A stretch of DNA of 64,000 bases from Chimonanthus salicifolius (taxonomy: Eukaryota; Streptophyta; Magnoliopsida; Laurales; Calycanthaceae), in the NCBI GenBank assembly GCA_013350335.1, contig CM023539.1, positions 45,990,631 to 46,054,630 on the forward strand, written 5' to 3'. Both the position numbers and the translations under genes were made by a program. Numbering within the stretch: the first letter of the stretch is position 1; each line of letters starts with the position of its first letter. The notes beneath the pieces were generated by a model, which ran no database searches, was not told where the DNA came from, and worked only from the letters and a program-made list of their open reading frames with translations. Shown piece by piece: positions 59,340 through 64,000 of the stretch.

Positions 59340-60827
59340 AATTAATATAATTGAATCAAGATAAGCAACCGATCATGTCTTATACCATAGATTCAAGATC
59401 GAGCCTATACATTAACTACACTTGTATTCATTACTAGACAGACATAATATGGATATTTTGGGGGATTTACAATATTTTTTAATCATAGTAATTCATATTT
59501 TAACTTTTAAGTTTGTTTTGATTAATTTGAACACCCATTTCTATATAGATGAGATTTTGTCTTATGATCATTGTCACAAATCTCATTCTCGAGATATTAA
59601 CGGCAATTGTTAGTAGTGGGATATTTTCAAATTCTCAGATTTTTATCGGTAATTTAACAGGAAAATCTCACGAAAAATATATTATTTAAAAAATAACAAA
59701 AATAAATAATGTGGCCGAAGTTTGAAAACATAGATGATATTTCATAAATAAAAAATGTATATTTCATAAATAAAAAATGTATATTTGGCCCAAGCGTTTT
59801 GAACGAGAATTTAACGGTAAAAACAGCAGACGCGATAAACTCAGGTTTTTAATGAGCAAAAGTTATTTTGCCGATATTTTCGTGATAACAATAAAAATAT
59901 CGAAGATATTTGTGAAATTGCTTATTATAAGACAATGATAATCTTTTAAATTTATTTTGATTCTAAATATTTGAAAAATTACATTTTCACTTTTTTACAA
60001 ATAGGTCCATCGGAGCATTCAGCCATCCTGAAATGATCCAATAATGCTAAAGCACGTGGTTTTCTTTTTTCCACACAAATGATTTGTATGACTCACCGAT
60101 AGCCATTAGTTGAGAAGTATTGTAATTATGTTGGGCTTCGCGTGAATGCTGAATTACTGCCGCATTGTTCTTACTTAAAAGGGATTGGAACTCTTGCTTC
60201 AGACTTTTAGATTTTTTTTTTTTTAATTTCATTTATCGAGTGAACCTCAATTATCCATGATTTATTTAATGGAAAGGAGAATAAGAGATGTGTTCTTGGT
60301 ATCCTGCATTCAAGGGGACAATCGGTGATGCAAATTGGTTTTCTAAAACTTTGAGTTACACCAAGTTAAATTAATCTAATATGAATCATCTTGAGCACAC
60401 TTCAATTGGTTGTATCCACCTTGGATCTAAAGGAAATTGTTTCTCCAAAACTTATTAAGAAAATTGCTCAAAAATAAGGGTAAAATGGAAAACTTATAAC
60501 TGTAAAACTTATTTGGTCGTGTTAGTGATGTTTTTATGTATTAATGGTGTTTGTTTTGGCTGTTTGGGATAGGTCTAGTGGGCCGAGCCAAAAGCAAAAT
60601 CTTGAGGATCTCTAAGTCCAAAGAGAACAAATCATCATCGAGTCAAGTTGGGTGTTCACACTAATAGAGGAAGAAGATTAAGCATTATTAGTTGGGATAA
60701 TGTAGGCCGATCACCTCTTTAGAGACGATGAGATTTTTTCTTCTTCTGATGATGATATTTTAAGTTAATTTGAATTCTAAATATTTCAAAAATTACATTT
60801 TGGAAGAAGGCAAATAGGTCTATTACT

Positions 60828-60830
<3 letters not shown>
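59340..60830. repeat. Terpene-synthase flank block, copy D
   Basis: Carries the block words seen at 40.7-43.8 kb in the same order: ATTGAATCAAGATA, TAATTCATATTTTAACTT, AATGCTAAAGCACGTGG, ATAGCCATTAGTTGAGAAG, GAATGCTGAATTACTGCC, GGTGATGCAAATTGGTTTTC. Between 59.57 and 59.92 kb it contains a decayed relative of the 46525-46876 element. Confidence 0.65.

Positions 60831-60880
<50 letters not shown>
60831..60880. repeat. (TA)n microsatellite
   Basis: Pure TA run of 25 units, followed directly by an LTR-like piece. TA/CATA-rich repeat resumes at about 61194-61276 on the other side, so the LTR appears to sit inside one TA-rich tract. Confidence 0.95.
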
Positions 60881-60884
<4 letters not shown>

Positions 60885-61193
60885 AGACCCTGATCTGGCC
60901 CAGATGACCGAGTTCACTAAGGGCCATGCCCAAGTGAAGAGAGTGGAGTGGGAGTGTGTTTGTGTGAGCTTGAGAGTGAAAACAAAGGTCCCACATCGGA
61001 AGTTGAGGAGTTTGAGAGGGGGTTTATAAGTAGCTTTGCTCTTCTCTTCCAGTAAGACGCGTTTTGAACCTGGACTTGGGCCAAGTCCGATCCAAAAACC
61101 CTGTGGGCTCGCATGTGTGCGCGTGTGGGCCCAAAGCCGACAGTATGTTGTTGGGCCGAGCCCCAAACCCTTTTTATGGGCTGGGCTGTTACA
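60881..61193 (+). mobile_element. Solo LTR inserted in a TA repeat
   Basis: Starts TGTGAGACCCTGAT and ends GGGCTGTTACA. Inside are GGTCCCACATCGG, a TTTATAAG box and GGGCCCAAAGCCGACAGTAT, matching the LTR family at 42454. The flanks ATATA and AAATA are only nearly equal, and repeat slippage may hide the target duplication. Confidence 0.65.
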
Positions 61194-61279
61194 AAATATA
61201 TACATATATATACATATATATACATATATATACATATATGTATATATGTATATATATATGTATATATGTATATATACGA

Positions 61280-62440
61280 TCAAATGCGTGATATGATCCA
61301 ATAATGGTAATACGTGTGGGTTTCCTCCACTCATGATTTGTATGACCCACCAATAGCCATTAGCTGAGAAGTATTGCAATGTTGGGCTAACGTGAATGCT
61401 GAATTGTCGTCACACTGTTTGAAGGAATAAAAAATGTCAATATGGTGCATTATTCTTACTTAACAGGGTTTGGAACTCTTGGTCGAGACTTTTAGGGTTT
61501 TTTTTTTTTTTTAAATTCATTTATCAAGTGAATCTCAAATATTTATGATTTATTTAACAAAAAGGAAATAATGATCTACTATTATTAATGTGATGGCCCT
61601 AGCCCAGAGACCCAAAAAGGCCGAGCTTAATGGGGCAGAAATTGTGAAAATGTGCCAGTGTCGGTCCGACCGACATGTCTAGTAAGTCTGACTGACGGCC
61701 AACAGTTGGTTGGGTGTGAGGATGTGGGAAAAAGTCCCACATCGCCCAAGAACAAAATCTGGGGGTGTATATGAGAGACAACTTACCACTAATCTAGCAC
61801 AATGCATTTTGAACTTGTTAGTTGGACCAAGTCGAATACGAAGCCGTGCGTGCCAGTATAGAACTAGAGTGGACAATATTGTGCGGATCAAATCAGGATC
61901 ATTACACTTAGGGATGATAAAAACAGTTGAAGGAGAATTTTGGTAGACTGTATGGAAGGGGACAATTGGTGATGCAAATTGGTTTCAAAAATTTGCAAGT
62001 TACATCAAGCATCTTGGGCCCACTTCAATTGTACGATCTGGATTAAAAGAAATTGTTTCTCAAAAACTTATTAAGAAAATTGCTTGAAGATTTGGAGAAA
62101 TGGAAAACTTATCTTAAAATCTATTTGGTTGTTTTGACTTTTGACGCAGACGTGTTCAACTGATGTTGGGTGCATCAATGATGTATGTTTTTGCCATATT
62201 TATATTTATAAATAAAAAATAATTAAAAATGTCACACACTATTACCTTTAATTTATGAATGACTAATAAAGAAGATTAAGCATTTTAGATATAATAATAT
62301 AGGCCCTTCTCTTCGTCAACACACCTCTTAAGAGAAATGATGTTGTATCGTATCAGAAATTTTGGTCGAATCTTTGGTCAAGAATTTTTACTTCTCACAG
62401 TTGCAATAAAAGGCATGAAAAATGCCGTGAAATATTTTAT
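61280..62440. repeat. Terpene-synthase flank block, copy E (upstream of gene B)
   Basis: Shares AATAGCCATTAGCTGAGAAG, GAATGCTGAATTG, GGTGATGCAAATTGGTTTC, GACTAATAAAGAAGATTAAG and GGTCAAGAATTTTTACTTC with the blocks before gene A. This shows the flanks were duplicated together with the synthase gene. Interrupted at 61589 by an LTR piece. Confidence 0.7.
61589..61906 (+). mobile_element. Solo LTR-like piece
   Basis: Starts TGTGATGGCCCTAG and ends GGATCATTACA. It contains AGTCCCACATCGCCC and GAGTGGACAATATTGTGCGG as in the other LTRs of this family. The sister block at about 43.39 kb (AATGATCCTAAGGATGATAA) reads through the site. No clear target duplication. Confidence 0.6.
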
Positions 62441-62517
62441 GGAAGAGAAATGGTCCTTTACATGTACATATTTATACAGAAAAAAAAATAAATTCAAAAA
62501 ATATGACTCTCGAGTTG

Positions 62518-62525
62518 TATATAAA
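62518..62525 (+). promoter_or_regulatory. TATA box of terpene synthase B
   Basis: TATATAAA, 104 bases before the ATG at 62622, in the same context as in gene A (TATATAAAGGGACTCTTCA). Confidence 0.7.
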
Positions 62526-62621
62526 GGGACTCTTCATCTCTACGTTCATCACAACTTGCTAACTAGTAACTAATATCCTCCCTCCGTAACCTGTCATAGG
62601 AATTGCAGTCTTTCCACCTCA

Positions 62622-64000
62622 ATGGCTTTGTTCTGTTCCTTTCTTGATTCATCAAGTCTCCAATCCACACCCAACAACAACAGAGACCATGAAGTAATTC
62701 ATATCACTGATCCTAAGAAAGCCATAGTCGCTCTCCTAAGCATCAAGAATGATCACATGGTATATGCATTTTTATATTTTATATTCTTATTTCATGTTTT
62801 GGAAAATCACAGCAACAATGGAGAGTTTTTTTTTTTTATTAATGTGTGAGAAATTCAGACACAGTCCTAATAAAATCTCCACGGATGAGTCTACTACTCT
62901 CAAGGCAAACTAAAATTAGGCTATGGGGGTTCGAACAACAAAAAACTTTTTATTATAAGAGACAATATACTTTTCCACAATCTAGATAATTATGAGTGGA
63001 CAAAATAGATATATTCAGTATCTCATATTATAAAAAAAACACTGATGTTTTTGTCACTTTCCATGGTTTTTATCATTCCATACCTGACACTGACATTTGT
63101 ATAGGATGGCTTAAGCGACCAACTTATGGAGAAGAAAATTGATGAACTGAGGGCCATCCTCCAACAGTCAAAAGACCCATTAGAAGGCCTGCTTATGATC
63201 GATGACCTTCAACGCTTAGGAATCGATCATCACTTCCATAAAGTGATTAAATCAATTTTAAGATGCGAATATAGGAACCTCTGCAGTGGAAATGGTGGCG
63301 CCAACGGTAGCATGTACCAAGTTGCGCTTAGCTTTCGACTGTTGAGAGAACATGGGTACCATGTATCCCCTGGTGAGTATTTTTGTTCAATCAAAAAGGA
63401 AAAATGTTTCTAGTGAATGGCATGGTAAGTGTGCTAACTAGGTTTTGAATTAGCAGATGTCTTTAACAGGTTCAAGGACAATGATGGGAGATTTGGAGAG
63501 TCATTGAGCAAAGATATAGAGGGATTGATGGGTTTATATGAAGCTTCTAAGCTTGCAATTGAAGGAGAGAAAATCCTGGATGAAGCCAATGACTATGCAA
63601 GAGACAACCTCAATGCTTTGATCGAGTCTATGGAACCGGGTTCGGCAACAATAGTAAAGCATGCTTTAGAGCATCCATTTCACATGACCCTGCCAAGGTT
63701 CAACATCAAGCATCACCTTAAAAACCTACATAGAAGCAATATGCAGACAAAAGTAATGGAGGAATTGGCAAAATTGGAGTTCAACCATGTCCAATCTATG
63801 CACCAAGGAGAACTAAAATATGTCACGAAGTAAGTACTAATTTAGAAAACACACGGTTAAGGCTATTTTTTGCGGTGCACTATGGTCATATATTGTCTCT
63901 TTAATTCAACATGTCATTTTATTTGTCAGGTGGTGGAGGGACTTGGGTTTGTCACAAGAACTAAAGTTTGTTAGAGATCAACCAATAAAATGGTTCATGT
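62622..64000 (+). CDS. Terpene synthase B, tandem copy of A, cut by window end
   Basis: Visible exons are 62622-62759, 63105-63372, 63457-63829 and the start of exon 4 at 63930. Exons 2 and 3 have exactly the lengths of those in gene A (268 and 373 bases) and differ at about 8 and 10 residues respectively. Exon 1 is 54 bases longer, starts MALFCSFLDSSSLQSTPNNN and has a 46-residue product against 28 in A. Exon 4 opens with the [12 protein letters not shown] block. The metal-binding motifs lie beyond the window. No frameshift or stop is seen in the visible part, so it is probably active, with the same class of product as A. Its intron 1 carries a truncated SINE that A lacks. Confidence 0.9.
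62826..62938 (-). mobile_element. Truncated tRNA-derived SINE in intron 1 of terpene synthase B
   Basis: Starts with a T run (the poly-A tail on the minus strand) and matches the 3' part of the SINE at 52562-52731. Its left side reads GTGTGAGAAATTCAGACACA and its right side GGGGTTCGAAC, the B-box region. The A-box part is missing. Confidence 0.7.

Larger units (their letters stand above)
51155..62621. other. Region between the two terpene synthases
   Basis: No complete gene seen in about 11.5 kb. It holds retroposons near 51.5 and 52.6 kb, a Stowaway MITE at 55.3 kb, a hAT-like element at 58.4 kb, LTR pieces near 60.9 and 61.6 kb, and further copies of the flank blocks from about 59.34 kb to 62.4 kb. 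The rest is AT-rich. Confidence 0.6.

Noticed and set aside
60786..61379. Long frame across the TA microsatellite and LTR
   Set aside because: The Tyr/Ile runs are translated TA repeats, and the middle is LTR sequence.
1..64000. tRNA or rRNA genes
   Set aside because: No cloverleaf or rRNA-like sequence was recognised; the only Pol III boxes found belong to SINEs.

Overview
This is nuclear DNA from a flowering plant. It is AT-rich, the genes have GT-AG introns (one about 6.5 kb long), plant transposons and short retroelements are everywhere, and the families present (HSA32, DUF1218, TPS-g-like terpene synthases, PGG-domain protein) are plant families. The terpene synthases look like those of aromatic trees such as magnoliids, but the lineage is a guess. 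A run of exactly 100 N at 7588-7687 marks a draft scaffold join.

Layout. Positions 1-11.9 kb hold an orphan last exon of an ankyrin/PGG-type membrane protein (minus) and a C2H2 zinc-finger gene (minus). The zinc-finger gene reads as intact only if three single bases missing from homopolymers are allowed for. Positions 12-22.5 kb are a gene-poor stretch with two tandem foldback repeats. Positions 22.5-31 kb are a complete five-exon HSA32 heat-memory gene (minus); its 6.46-kb first intron carries a LINE relic, a TRIM element and a solo-LTR-like piece. Positions 37.2-40.5 kb hold a complete three-exon DUF1218 four-helix membrane protein (plus). Positions 48.4-51.2 kb hold a complete seven-exon terpene synthase (plus), and from 62.6 kb to the window end there is a second, tandem copy cut by the edge.

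The most unusual part is 35-62 kb. The flanks of the terpene synthases are built from repeated blocks, and those blocks have been hit by at least seven separate insertions. The uninterrupted sister blocks inside the same window serve as empty sites. Three insertions with 8-bp target duplications belong to one hAT-like, protein-less family filled with the palindrome ATCGGCCGAT. Three others share Mutator-like ends, and one of these, at 41.2-42.2 kb, has a 9-bp target duplication and a GC-richer, gene-like cargo, which is the layout of a Pack-MULE.

Function. Beyond the tandem terpene synthases, which probably make acyclic mono- or sesquiterpene alcohols, the genes are unrelated neighbours. Nothing suggests a wider biosynthetic cluster inside this window.
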